64,000 bases of DNA from an uncultured Clostridia bacterium (GTDB lineage Bacteria; Bacillota; Clostridia; Christensenellales; Borkfalkiaceae), in assembly GCA_947174415.1 (NCBI GenBank), contig CAMWIW010000004.1, forward strand, positions 1 through 64,000. Direction: 5' to 3'. Shown here in pieces: positions 50,999-59,820 of the stretch (positions are counted from its first letter, which is position 1; every line of letters begins with the position of its first letter). The translations under genes were made by a program, and so were the position numbers. Under the pieces are notes generated by a model. It had not been told where the DNA came from. It did not search any database and saw nothing but the letters and a program-made list of their open reading frames with translations.

Positions 50999-51053
50999 GT
51001 AATTTTGTAAAAAAATGAAGAATTTTTTACAAAAATAATGTAATTTTGTAAAA
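50999..51053. promoter_or_regulatory. Three spaced TTTTGTAAAA-type repeats upstream of spo0A
   Basis: GTAATTTTGTAAAA occurs at 50999-51012 and again at 51040-51053; between them TTTTTTACAAAAAT (51023-51036) is an inverted copy. Centres are about 20 bp apart, directly behind the -35 box, as expected for a repeat-binding regulator. It does not match a 0A box. Confidence 0.5.
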
Positions 51054-51084
51054 TATTCCGTCGAGAAAAGTCGAAAGCAAAATT

Positions 51085-52662
51085 TTACTGTGAAATGATG
51101 TCCAAATATTCGTCATAATTGACGCATTTGTCAAATTTTTTGGTTTGGTTGATTTCTATTATTCTGTTTGCGACGGTGTTCATAAGCTCCTGATCGTGAG
51201 AGGTGAACAGCATACAGCCCTTGAAATTCTTCATTCCGTTGTTTAAAGCGGTGATACTTTCCAAGTCGAGGTGGTTTGTCGGCTCGTCCATAATGAGGAA
51301 GTTTCCGCCTTCAAGCATCATTTTTGCAAGCATACAGCGAACTTTTTCGCCGCCCGAAAGGACTTTCGCCTCTTTCAGCGCCTCTTCGCCTGAGAATAAC
51401 ATTCTGCCGAGCCAACCGCGGAGATATTCCTCGTAATGGTCCTTAGAGTATTGACTGAGCCACTGAACGAGGTTAAGGTTACAGCCTTGGAAATATTCGT
51501 TGTTGTTTTCGGGGAAGTATGAGAACGAAATCGTCTTACCCCAACGCACCGTGCCGCTGTCGGGCTGTGCTTTGCCCGTCAGAATATCGTAGAGCATAGA
51601 AACGGTTGTTGACTTATCACTGACTATGCCGATTTTTTCGTCCTTTTGCACGGTGAAAGAGATATTTTCAAAATAGCCCTTTTTCGTCAGCCCCTCCACC
51701 ATTAAAATATCGTTGCCTATTTCTTTTTCGTATTTGAAGTCAATAAACGGATATTTTCTTAGCGAAGGCTTGAAGTCGGCAATGGTGAGTTTTTCAAGCT
51801 CTTTCTTCCTCGAAGTTGCCTGACGGGACTTTGACGCATTCGCCGCAAAGCGTGCAATAAAGTCCTGCAATTCCTTGGCGCGCTGCTCGTTTTTCTTGTT
51901 TTGGTCGCGCTGCTGACGGGCAAGAAGTTGGCTTGTTTCATACCAGAAATCATAGTTGCCGAGCATCATATTGATTTTGCCGTAATCGACGTCGCATATA
52001 TGCGTGCATACTTTATTTAAAAAGTGGCGGTTATGCGAAACGATAATTATAGTGTTTTCGAAGTCGAGAAGGTAATTTTCAAGCCAACGAACCGTTTTAA
52101 TATCGAGGTTGTTGGTAGGCTCGTCCAATAAAAGCACGTCGGGGTTGCCGAAAAGCGCTTGCGCAAGCAAAACTTTGACCTTGTGCTTTGCGTCCAAATC
52201 GGCCATTACAGTTTCGTAATATTCTTCGGTTATGTCGAGAGCGTTTAAAAGGGTCTGAGCCTCGTACTCGGCTTCCCAACCGCCAAGCTCGGCGAACTCG
52301 CTTTCAAGCTCGCTTGCGCGAACGCCGTCCTCTTCGGTAAAGTCGGATTTGGCGTAAAGCGCGTCCTTTTCGTCCATTATGTCAACGAGGCGTTTGTGCC
52401 CGAGCATAACGGCGCGAAGTACGGTTACGTTATCGAAAGCGTTTTGGTTCTGTTGAAGAACGGACATTCTCTCGGTTTTGTCAAGCGTTACGTCGCCCTT
52501 GTTGGGTTCGACTTCGCCGCTTAATACCTTTAAAAACGTCGATTTGCCAGCACCGTTCGCACCTATGATGCCGTAACAGTTGCCTTTGGTGAATTTTAGA
52601 TTTACTTCCTCGAACAGCTTCTTGCTGCCGTATTGAAGCGAAACGTTGTTGACTTGTAACAT
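51085..52662 (-). CDS. ABC-F family ATPase (YkpA/YbiT-like)
   Basis: A 525-residue soluble tandem ATPase of the ribosome-associated ABC-F class. NBD1: Walker A GANGAGKST, Walker B VLLLDEPTNNLD; the signature motif position reads LDAKHKVKVL instead of LSGGE. NBD2: the P-loop region reads IVSDKSTT, lacking GxGK; signature VLSGGEKVR and Walker B FLIMDEPTNHLD are intact. YkpA-like proteins often have a changed NBD2 P-loop. A linker rich in Arg/Lys/Gln lies between. Role likely in translation; target unknown. Confidence 0.88.
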   Translation of the reverse strand: MLQVNNVSLQYGSKKLFEEVNLKFTKGNCYGIIGANGAGKSTFLKVLSGEVEPNKGDVTLDKTERMSVLQQNQNAFDNVTVLRAVMLGHKRLVDIMDEKDALYAKSDFTEEDGVRASELESEFAELGGWEAEYEAQTLLNALDITEEYYETVMADLDAKHKVKVLLAQALFGNPDVLLLDEPTNNLDIKTVRWLENYLLDFENTIIIVSHNRHFLNKVCTHICDVDYGKINMMLGNYDFWYETSQLLARQQRDQNKKNEQRAKELQDFIARFAANASKSRQATSRKKELEKLTIADFKPSLRKYPFIDFKYEKEIGNDILMVEGLTKKGYFENISFTVQKDEKIGIVSDKSTTVSMLYDILTGKAQPDSGTVRWGKTISFSYFPENNNEYFQGCNLNLVQWLSQYSKDHYEEYLRGWLGRMLFSGEEALKEAKVLSGGEKVRCMLAKMMLEGGNFLIMDEPTNHLDLESITALNNGMKNFKGCMLFTSHDQELMNTVANRIIEINQTKKFDKCVNYDEYLDIISQ

Positions 52663-52671
52663 AGAAACTCC

Positions 52672-54432
52672 TTAAATTGCGAATTGACTGTTATATAAAT
52701 TAGCGTAAAAGCCTTGTTTTGCAAGCAGCTCGTCATGCGTGCCTTGCTCGATTATGTTGCCGCCCTTCATAACGAGAATTAAGTCCGCCTCTCTCACGGT
52801 TGATAGCCTGTGCGCGACGACGAAGCTCGTTCTGCCGTCCATAAGTCGGGCAAACGCCTCTTGAATTTTCTGCTCCGTGCGGGTATCGATTGAAGAGGTT
52901 GCCTCGTCAAGAATGAGCATCGGGGGAAGACAAAGCATAATCCGCGCTATACAAAGAAGCTGTTTTTGTCCTTGTGAAAGGTTGCCTCCGTCCTCCGCGA
53001 TTACCGTGTCGTAACCGTCGGGCATCTGCATAATGAAGTTGTGCGCGTGAGCGGCTTGCGCAGCTTCTTCCACTTCTTCCCGCGTTGCCGAAGGCTTACC
53101 CATTGCGATATTTTCAAAAACCGTACCGCTTTTAAGCCAGGTATCCTGCAACACCATTCCGTAGTTTTTGCGGAGGGATTTTCGCGTAACGCTTAAAACG
53201 TCGTTACCGTCAACCGTGATTTGCCCTCCGTCCAAATCGTAGAACCGCATTAAAAGATTTATAAGTGTAGTCTTGCCGCAGCCCGTAGGACCTACTATTG
53301 CTATTCTTTGACCTGCCTTTGCGGTTATATTCAGCCCTTCGATAAGTTTTTTATCCTCGTCGTAGGAAAACGAAACGTTCTTAAACTCTATATCGCCCTT
53401 GACCTTTCCGAGTACGGTTGCGTTCTCTGCGTCGGGAGTTTGAGGCTGCTCGTCGATTATCTCGTAAATTCTGCCCGCACAGGCAACGGCGTTCTGCAAT
53501 TCGGTAACTACGCCTGAAATTTCGTTAAACGGCTTTGTGTACTGATTTGCATAGGAAAGCAAGTTGGAAAGTTTGCCGACGGTAAAGACTATGGGCAGCG
53601 GCACGGCAAAAACGAGCATAAGCGCGCCCGCAAGCGCAACCGCCGCATACACTACCGCGTTCACAAAACGGGTTGCGGGGTTCGTCAGCGACGAATAAAA
53701 TATAGATTTTAAAGACGCCTTAGTCAGCCGCTCGTTTATTTCGTCAAACTTTTCAAGGTTCTCGTCCTCGTGTCCGAACGCCTGCACTACCTTTAAGTTA
53801 CCTATCATTTCGTCGATAAACGCCGTCTGTTCGCCGCGTATTTCTGAGGTTTTTCTGAACAGTGAAAAAGTCTTTGACGCGATAAACTTTGCAACGAAAA
53901 GGGAAAGCGGAGTTAATACGAATACGATTAACGCGATTATCCAGTTCATTGCAAACATTATGCCGAGAACGCCGATTATCGTAAGAACACCCGTAAACAG
54001 TTGGGTAAAGCCCATCAAAAGTCCGTCGGCAAAGGCGTCAACGTCGGCAATCGCACGGCCGACTATATCACCGTAAGAGTGTGCGTCAATGAACTTTAAA
54101 GGAAGTTTTTGCAAATGCGCGAACGCGCTTTCCCGAATATCTTTTACGACGTGGAAGGTTATGTGGTTATTGATAACGCTTGTAAGCCACTGCGCCGCGC
54201 AGGTTATACCTACGGTAACACCTATTGCCGCAAATTTTTCGAACACTTTGTCTAACTGAACTTGTTGACCCGCTATAAAGAGGTCGATAATCTGCCCGAC
54301 GAATATGGGAGCAAGAAGATTGCCCGCAACCGAAACGAAAGCAAAAAATATTGTAGCGGCAATTAAAAGCTTATAATTTTTGAGTTGTTTAAATATGCGT
54401 TTAAGCACCAATTTTTTAGAGGGTTTAGCCAT
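52672..54432 (-). CDS. ABC exporter subunit, catalytic half
   Basis: A 586-residue half-transporter with six membrane helices (about 20-320) and an NBD with Walker A GPTGCGKTT, Q-loop, signature NLSQGQKQLL, Walker B MLILDEATSSID and H-loop VVAHRLS. All catalytic residues are present. It begins directly after the partner subunit, whose NBD is degenerate, forming a heterodimeric multidrug-type exporter. Confidence 0.92.
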   Translation of the reverse strand: MAKPSKKLVLKRIFKQLKNYKLLIAATIFFAFVSVAGNLLAPIFVGQIIDLFIAGQQVQLDKVFEKFAAIGVTVGITCAAQWLTSVINNHITFHVVKDIRESAFAHLQKLPLKFIDAHSYGDIVGRAIADVDAFADGLLMGFTQLFTGVLTIIGVLGIMFAMNWIIALIVFVLTPLSLFVAKFIASKTFSLFRKTSEIRGEQTAFIDEMIGNLKVVQAFGHEDENLEKFDEINERLTKASLKSIFYSSLTNPATRFVNAVVYAAVALAGALMLVFAVPLPIVFTVGKLSNLLSYANQYTKPFNEISGVVTELQNAVACAGRIYEIIDEQPQTPDAENATVLGKVKGDIEFKNVSFSYDEDKKLIEGLNITAKAGQRIAIVGPTGCGKTTLINLLMRFYDLDGGQITVDGNDVLSVTRKSLRKNYGMVLQDTWLKSGTVFENIAMGKPSATREEVEEAAQAAHAHNFIMQMPDGYDTVIAEDGGNLSQGQKQLLCIARIMLCLPPMLILDEATSSIDTRTEQKIQEAFARLMDGRTSFVVAHRLSTVREADLILVMKGGNIIEQGTHDELLAKQGFYANLYNSQFAI

Positions 54433-56154
54433 TTATGCGCCCTCCTTTTCAAACTGCGAAAAGTGAATTTCACGGTATATTTCGCAATCTTTCAAAAGCT
54501 CTTCGTGCGTGCCCGAGCCAACCATTCTACCGCCGTCCAGCACGATAATTTTATCGGCGTGCCTTATTGACGAAGTGCGTTGAGAAACTATAAACACGGT
54601 AGGATTATAATCCAATTTTTTAAGAGATTGCCTTAACCTTGCGTCGGTTGCGTAATCGAGTGCAGACGCACTGTCGTCAAGAATTAATATTTCCGGCTTT
54701 TTAACGAGTGCACGGGCAATAGTAAGCCTTTGCCGCTGTCCGCCCGAAAAGTTCTTACCGCCCTGTTCCACTACCTCGTCAAGCCCGCCGTCCTTTGACG
54801 CGATTACGTCTGACGCCTGAGCCGTTTCTATGGCAGAGAGTATCTCGCCGTCAGTGGCGGTATTAGACCCCCACTGCATATTTTCGCGCACCGTCCCCTT
54901 GAAAAGAACTGCGCGCTGGGGAACTATTCCGCATTTTTCGCGGAGCTCTACGTCCCCTATAGCGTTTACGTTAACTCCGTCGATTAATACTTCCCCCTCT
55001 TTCGCGTCGTAGAAATGAGGAAGCATATTTATAAGAGTCGTTTTGCCTGCGCCCGTTCCGCCTATTATGCCAACGGTCTGTCCGCGCTCAACCGTGAAGT
55101 TTATTCCGTCCAAAGCGTTGTGAGGCGCGTTGCCGTAGTTTACGCTCACGTTTTTAAACTCTATAAAGCTGCCGCTTGCTCTTGCACCTGCCTCACCCTT
55201 TTTAAGGGAGGGCTGCATATCCAAAATTTCGGTTATTCTACCCGCACAGGCGAAGGATTTCGTTACGGTAATAATAAGGTTTGCAAGCTTAATAAGCTCT
55301 ATTAATATTTGGGACATATAGTTGTAAAGAGCAACCACCTGCCCCCTGTCCAGACTGCCGGAGTTAAATTTAATCACGCCGACGTACATTAACGCAATAA
55401 TCGCAGCGTTTATAATCGCGTAAGTCAAAGGGTTCATTAATGCCGAAACTTTACCCACGAAGCGTTGCGACTTAGTAAGCTCGGCATTCTTGCGGTTATA
55501 TGAAGAAATTTCGTCCTCTTCCTTGCAAAAGGCGCGGAGAACGCGCGCTCCCGTCAAAGTTTCGCGCGTGGCGACGGTAACTTTATCGAGATTGCCCTGC
55601 ACCTTTTTGTAAAGCGGAATACTGATAAGCATTATTCCGAAAACGACCACGCACAAAACCGCGATTGCTATTGCGAAGACGCCGCCCGCGAATGAATCAA
55701 TTAAAAACGCCATTATCATTGCGCCGAATACAATAAACGGCGAACGCATAAACAGCCTTAAAACCAAATTCACGCCCGACTGAACCTGATTTACGTCGCT
55801 CGTCATACGGGTAATCATTTTGCCCGTACCGAGATTGTCGATTTCGCTGTACGAAAGCGACTGCATTTTATCAAACAAGTCGTGCCTTAATTCTTTTGAA
55901 AACCCAACGGCAGCCTTTGCGGCGAAGTACTGTGCCGCAACCGCACTTATAAGTCCCACTACGCCAAGCGCAACCAAAATAAGGCAGGCGTAAACGATAT
56001 AAGAGGTGCTGCCGTTACCCGCGTCAATCTCGTTTATAATCGCTGAAACGACCATTGGCACGAACAACTCGAAGCTTGCCTCCAACAGCTTAAAAAGGGG
56101 CGCAAGTACGGATTGAACTTTATAATGTTTGAGATATTTCAAAAGTTTGCGCAT
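54433..56154 (-). CDS. ABC exporter subunit, degenerate half
   Basis: A 573-residue half-transporter with six helices and an NBD: Walker A GGTGAGKTT, signature NFSGGQRQRL, Walker B ILILDDSASALD. The catalytic Glu after Walker B is Asp, and the H-loop His is Gln (SQRTSS), a pattern known for the non-catalytic site of heterodimeric exporters such as BmrCD or LmrCD. A promoter ends 9 nt before the ATG and no Shine-Dalgarno is seen. Confidence 0.92.
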   Translation of the reverse strand: MRKLLKYLKHYKVQSVLAPLFKLLEASFELFVPMVVSAIINEIDAGNGSTSYIVYACLILVALGVVGLISAVAAQYFAAKAAVGFSKELRHDLFDKMQSLSYSEIDNLGTGKMITRMTSDVNQVQSGVNLVLRLFMRSPFIVFGAMIMAFLIDSFAGGVFAIAIAVLCVVVFGIMLISIPLYKKVQGNLDKVTVATRETLTGARVLRAFCKEEDEISSYNRKNAELTKSQRFVGKVSALMNPLTYAIINAAIIALMYVGVIKFNSGSLDRGQVVALYNYMSQILIELIKLANLIITVTKSFACAGRITEILDMQPSLKKGEAGARASGSFIEFKNVSVNYGNAPHNALDGINFTVERGQTVGIIGGTGAGKTTLINMLPHFYDAKEGEVLIDGVNVNAIGDVELREKCGIVPQRAVLFKGTVRENMQWGSNTATDGEILSAIETAQASDVIASKDGGLDEVVEQGGKNFSGGQRQRLTIARALVKKPEILILDDSASALDYATDARLRQSLKKLDYNPTVFIVSQRTSSIRHADKIIVLDGGRMVGSGTHEELLKDCEIYREIHFSQFEKEGA

Positions 56155-56163
56155 ACGCGGTTA

Positions 56164-56192
56164 ATTATACCATTTATAGAAATAAAAAGCAA
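56164..56192 (-). promoter_or_regulatory. Promoter of the ABC exporter operon
   Basis: TTGCTT (complement 56187-56192), 17-nt spacer, TATAAT (complement 56164-56169); 9 nt to the ATG. Confidence 0.65.
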
Positions 56193-56198
56193 TTTTTA

Positions 56199-56227
56199 TT
56201 GCAATTATTATCGCAATTTGCTAAACT
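56199..56227 (+). promoter_or_regulatory. Promoter of the RlmI-like gene
   Basis: TTGCAA (56199-56204), 17-nt spacer, TAAACT (56222-56227); 6 nt to the ATG at 56234. Confidence 0.55.
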
Positions 56228-56233
56228 TTGAGT

Positions 56234-57397
56234 ATGGCTTACAAAGTTTACCTTAAAAAGGGTGAAGAAAAAAGAATTATTGCGGGGCACAGTTGGGTCT
56301 ACGCCAACGAAGTTGCAAAAATCGACGGCAAGGATAAGAACGGCTCGCTCGCCGAAGTCTACTCCTTTGACGGCAGGTTTATAGGCAAGGGTTATATCAA
56401 TCACGCCTCTAAAATTCTTGTAAGAGTTTTTATCCGCGGGAACGAAACCGACGATGAAAGCTTTTATATCAAACGGCTGAAAGCCGCGAACGATTACCGT
56501 ATTAAACTCGGCTACAACAACTGTTACCGCGTAGTATTTGCGGAAGCGGACGGTCTGCCCGCACTTATAGTGGATAAATACGGCGATTATCTTGCCGTGC
56601 AGTGTCTTTCACTCGGCATAGATATGCGCAAAAAGCTTATTTGCGACTGTCTCGTTAAGCTGTTTTCGCCAAAAGGCATTTTTGAAAGAAGTGATGTTTC
56701 AGTAAGAAAAAAAGAGGGCTTGCCCGAAATAAAGCAAGTGCTTTACGGTGAAGTTCCCGATTACGTAGAAATTACCGAAAACGGATTAAAAATGCTCGTT
56801 GATATTAAAAACGGTCAGAAAACGGGCTATTTTCTCGACCAAAAGGAAAACCGCTTTGCCGCAAGAAAGTACTGTAACGGCGAAGTCTTGGACTGTTTTT
56901 GCAACAGCGGCGGATTTTCGTTAAACGCTTCAACGGTTGCAGAAAAAGTAATTTCCTGCGACATATCGGAGTTAGCGCTAAAAAACGTGCGCGACAACGC
57001 CGCGCTTAACAATATCAAAAACTTAGAAACACTTTGCGGCGATGTCTTCGAGGTTTTAAGAACCTTTAAAAAAGAAAAACGGCAGTTCGATACCGTAATA
57101 CTTGACCCTCCCGCATTCTGCAAAACGGCAGACGAAGTCAAAGACGCTTACCGCGGATATAAGGATATTAACCTAACCGCAATGAAAATAGTCAAAAGCG
57201 GCGGTTTTTTAATCACTTGCTCCTGCTCCCACTATATGACGGCTACTTTATTTGAAAAAATGCTTATCGAAGCGGCAAAAGAAAGCGGCAGAACAGTTCG
57301 CTACGTCGAGATTAAAACGCAAGCGCCCGACCACCCTGCACTTCTTTCCGCAGAAGAAACTCAGTATTTAAAATTCATTGTTTTACAGGTAATATAA
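56234..57397 (+). CDS. RlmI-like class I rRNA cytosine methyltransferase
   Basis: A 387-residue SAM-dependent methyltransferase. N-terminal PUA domain (IAGHSWVYANEV), a middle EEHEC-like domain, and a Rossmann core VLDCFCNSGGFSLNA with DTVILDPPAF as motif IV and CSCSHYMT. This matches RlmI/RlmK 5-methylcytosine enzymes of 23S rRNA. ATG 56234 is preferred to a TTG six bases earlier. Confidence 0.9.
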   Translation: MAYKVYLKKGEEKRIIAGHSWVYANEVAKIDGKDKNGSLAEVYSFDGRFIGKGYINHASKILVRVFIRGNETDDESFYIKRLKAANDYRIKLGYNNCYRVVFAEADGLPALIVDKYGDYLAVQCLSLGIDMRKKLICDCLVKLFSPKGIFERSDVSVRKKEGLPEIKQVLYGEVPDYVEITENGLKMLVDIKNGQKTGYFLDQKENRFAARKYCNGEVLDCFCNSGGFSLNASTVAEKVISCDISELALKNVRDNAALNNIKNLETLCGDVFEVLRTFKKEKRQFDTVILDPPAFCKTADEVKDAYRGYKDINLTAMKIVKSGGFLITCSCSHYMTATLFEKMLIEAAKESGRTVRYVEIKTQAPDHPALLSAEETQYLKFIVLQVI

Positions 57398-57425
57398 AAG
57401 GCACAGTAATTTAACGGTGAACATT

Positions 57426-57833
57426 ATGAGACTTGACGGAATTGGGTTATTTGTAAAAGATATGGCAACAATGGTACGTTTTTATCGAGACGTATTAGGT
57501 TTTGAAATCCAAGAAGGCGAAGACGCCGTCAACGTTTATTTGATTAAAGACGGCACGTTGTTTATGCTTTACGAAAGAAACAAATTTGAAAGTATGACGA
57601 GCCGAAAGTATGAATATATTAAGGGGCTTAACGGACATTTTGAAATAGCGTTGTATGTGAACACTTTTGAAGAAGTCGATAAATATTTTGCCGAGGTTGT
57701 TAGTAAAGGCGCAACGCCCGTGCTTGAACCGACAACAGAGCCGTGGGGGCAAAGAACGTGCTACATTGCCGACCCTGAAGGCAATCTAATCGAAATCGGC
57801 TCTTTCAATAAACCGTTTCAAAGATTTCTCTAA
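57426..57833 (+). CDS. Glyoxalase/VOC superfamily protein
   Basis: A 135-residue single-domain VOC protein with paired beta-alpha-beta-beta-beta modules: GIGLFVKDMATMVRFYRDVLGF near the start (about 6-27, quoted in part), and GQRTCYIADPEGNLIEIGSF at the end. Metal-ligand Glu is seen in NLIEIG. Typical of glyoxalase or antibiotic-resistance-like VOC proteins; function not inferable. ATG 57426 has GGTGA 6 nt upstream. Confidence 0.88.
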   Translation: MRLDGIGLFVKDMATMVRFYRDVLGFEIQEGEDAVNVYLIKDGTLFMLYERNKFESMTSRKYEYIKGLNGHFEIALYVNTFEEVDKYFAEVVSKGATPVLEPTTEPWGQRTCYIADPEGNLIEIGSFNKPFQRFL

Positions 57834-57846
57834 ATATTGTGTAGTT

Positions 57847-57879
57847 AAAGGCTCTCGAACGAAATGTTCGAGAGCCTTT
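57847..57879. terminator. Bidirectional terminator
   Basis: 14-bp perfect arms AAAGGCTCTCGAAC/GTTCGAGAGCCTTT with a 5-nt loop. Confidence 0.9.
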
Positions 57880-57896
57880 TGCAATCCGCGCTTTTA

Positions 57897-58526
57897 TTAT
57901 TTTTCTGTTTCAGCTTTTTCAATTCCGGTGTAAACGTAGAAAAACTGCTCCGGACCGGTATCACGCATAAGCGTTTTACTATCCTTAAACTTATGGTCAA
58001 GCATATAGGTTACATGCAAATCACCCATACAGCCGCCTAAATGCATACCAAAAACAAATGCCGCCGCCAAAAACGCGCATTCGTTTACAAAATACATTCC
58101 TACCGTCAAAGCAACAAACACAACGTTAAACACCAAAAACGGCATTAAAACCGCTAATTTTGCCGCTTTGCGATAAACGTATATATCAGGCACGCCGCAA
58201 AAAGCAACGTTCCACCTTAACCCGAAAGTAAGCTTTCCGCCCGTCAACGCTTTATACGTTATACCGTGAACAAGCTCGTGCAAAATTACGTAAGCTATCA
58301 TCGCAACGACTGCCGCAAATAACGCGATAGTACAGTAAAAACTGTCCAACGAACTCAAACCGCTTCCTGCAAATTCTATAATAAGACACGCTGCGGCAAC
58401 TATAACGACCAACGGCAATAATGATAAAATCATATAAAATATTGCCGTTTTTTTATTTTTTGCGTCAATATGCAGTTTAAGTTCATACCCTTCGGGCAGT
58501 ACTTTTTCAAAGTTGTCGGATTTCAT
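57897..58526 (-). CDS. DUF3267 putative zinc metallopeptidase
   Basis: A 209-residue membrane protein with about four helices. HELVHG (about 88-93) is the HExxH zinc motif, followed by GGKLTFGLRWNVAFCGVPD, a DUF3267 hallmark. MGDL near the end may give another ligand. It starts 3 bp after the aminopeptidase gene, so the pair may be co-expressed. Substrate unknown. Confidence 0.85.
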   Translation of the reverse strand: MKSDNFEKVLPEGYELKLHIDAKNKKTAIFYMILSLLPLVVIVAAACLIIEFAGSGLSSLDSFYCTIALFAAVVAMIAYVILHELVHGITYKALTGGKLTFGLRWNVAFCGVPDIYVYRKAAKLAVLMPFLVFNVVFVALTVGMYFVNECAFLAAAFVFGMHLGGCMGDLHVTYMLDHKFKDSKTLMRDTGPEQFFYVYTGIEKAETEK

Positions 58527-58529
58527 TTA

Positions 58530-59756
58530 TTATATTGCCCAATTGCCGTCTTTGAAAATCTGAACGCGCTTACCGTCTTTGGTTACGCCTACGATAGACG
58601 TATCTGCGCTTCCTATCATAAAGTCAACGTGTATCATAGAGCTGTTCACGCCCAGCCTTTCGCACTCTTCAACCGTGTACTTTTCGTAATTTTCAAGGCA
58701 GTTATTGAAACCCCTGCCGAGTGCCAAATGACAGCTCGCATTCTCGTCAAACAGGGTATTGTAAAACAATATGCCCGTGTTGTTTATAGGCGAATCGTGA
58801 GCAATAAGCGCCACTTCTCCTAGATACGCCGCACCCTCGTCCATAGAAATCATTTTTTCTAAAAGGTCCTGATTTTTCTCGGCGTGAACTTCAACCGCTT
58901 TACCGTTTTCAAAGCGTATCCAGAAATTTTCTATAAGCTTGCCTTGATACGAAAGGGGCTTAGTTGCAACCACTTTCCCTTCCGCTTTTCCGCGCACGGG
59001 GGTAGTAAACACCTCCTCGCTGGGAATGTTGGGATTGTAGTAAATATTGCTGTCAAGCGTGTACTCTCCGCCTCCGAGGAAAATTCCCTTTTCGTTCAAG
59101 CCCACTTTGAAATCCGTACCGTTCGCGCTCTTGTATTCGAGGCTTGCAAACTTATAATCATTTAAGAACTTGCAACGTTTCGCAAGGTTTTCGTTGTGTT
59201 CTTTCCAAGCCTTTATAGGGTTATCGTCCACGCGCGAGGTATATAAAATTGCCTCCCAAAGCTTTTCGATAGCTTTTTTATCGGAAAGGTCGGGAAAAAC
59301 TTTCTTAGCCCATTCTTTTCCGGGAACGGCAGCAATACACCACTGATACTTGTTCTCCATTGCGTCGCGGTAGGGCTTGATAATAGGGTAACGCGCCATT
59401 CCCGCCTTTGCAATTTTCTCGCTGTCCGTGCCGTTCAAACCATCTGGGTCGTCGGACTCAAGCCAAAGCTTGCAGGGGAGCTTATCCACCTTCTCTTGAA
59501 GTTCAGCCTTTTCAACTTCGGTTACTTCCGAAAGCGTTTCTAAACTTCTGTAATTATAGTTGAGCTTCGTTACGGGCATATAAGACCAGTTTACCTTAAC
59601 GCGCTTTGCGCCCGCCTTATAGCACTCTTCCACTACCATTGCAACGAATTCAGGCTGATCAAGTCCGCAGTCGATAAAAACGAGCTGACCCTTTTTTACG
59701 TTTAAACCGCATTTAACTATAAGTTTTGCATATTTTTTCAATCTTGATTTCTGCAT
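58530..59756 (-). CDS. M29 family aminopeptidase
   Basis: A 408-residue metal-dependent aminopeptidase (AmpS/PepS-like). The metal site is formed by Glu in GEVALI and His/Asp in HLALGRGF and MIHVDFMIG, all at the normal places. Starts with AAGGTGG as Shine-Dalgarno and its own promoter. Confidence 0.92.
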   Translation of the reverse strand: MQKSRLKKYAKLIVKCGLNVKKGQLVFIDCGLDQPEFVAMVVEECYKAGAKRVKVNWSYMPVTKLNYNYRSLETLSEVTEVEKAELQEKVDKLPCKLWLESDDPDGLNGTDSEKIAKAGMARYPIIKPYRDAMENKYQWCIAAVPGKEWAKKVFPDLSDKKAIEKLWEAILYTSRVDDNPIKAWKEHNENLAKRCKFLNDYKFASLEYKSANGTDFKVGLNEKGIFLGGGEYTLDSNIYYNPNIPSEEVFTTPVRGKAEGKVVATKPLSYQGKLIENFWIRFENGKAVEVHAEKNQDLLEKMISMDEGAAYLGEVALIAHDSPINNTGILFYNTLFDENASCHLALGRGFNNCLENYEKYTVEECERLGVNSSMIHVDFMIGSADTSIVGVTKDGKRVQIFKDGNWAI

Positions 59757-59785
59757 AATTCCACCTTAAAAATTAATTTAGGTTA

Positions 59786-59814
59786 ATTATAGCATTTAAA
59801 TTCCTTTTGCGCAA
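59786..59814 (-). promoter_or_regulatory. Promoter of the M29 aminopeptidase gene
   Basis: TTGCGC (complement 59809-59814), 17-nt spacer, TATAAT (complement 59786-59791). Confidence 0.65.
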
Positions 59815-59820
59815 GGTTTT

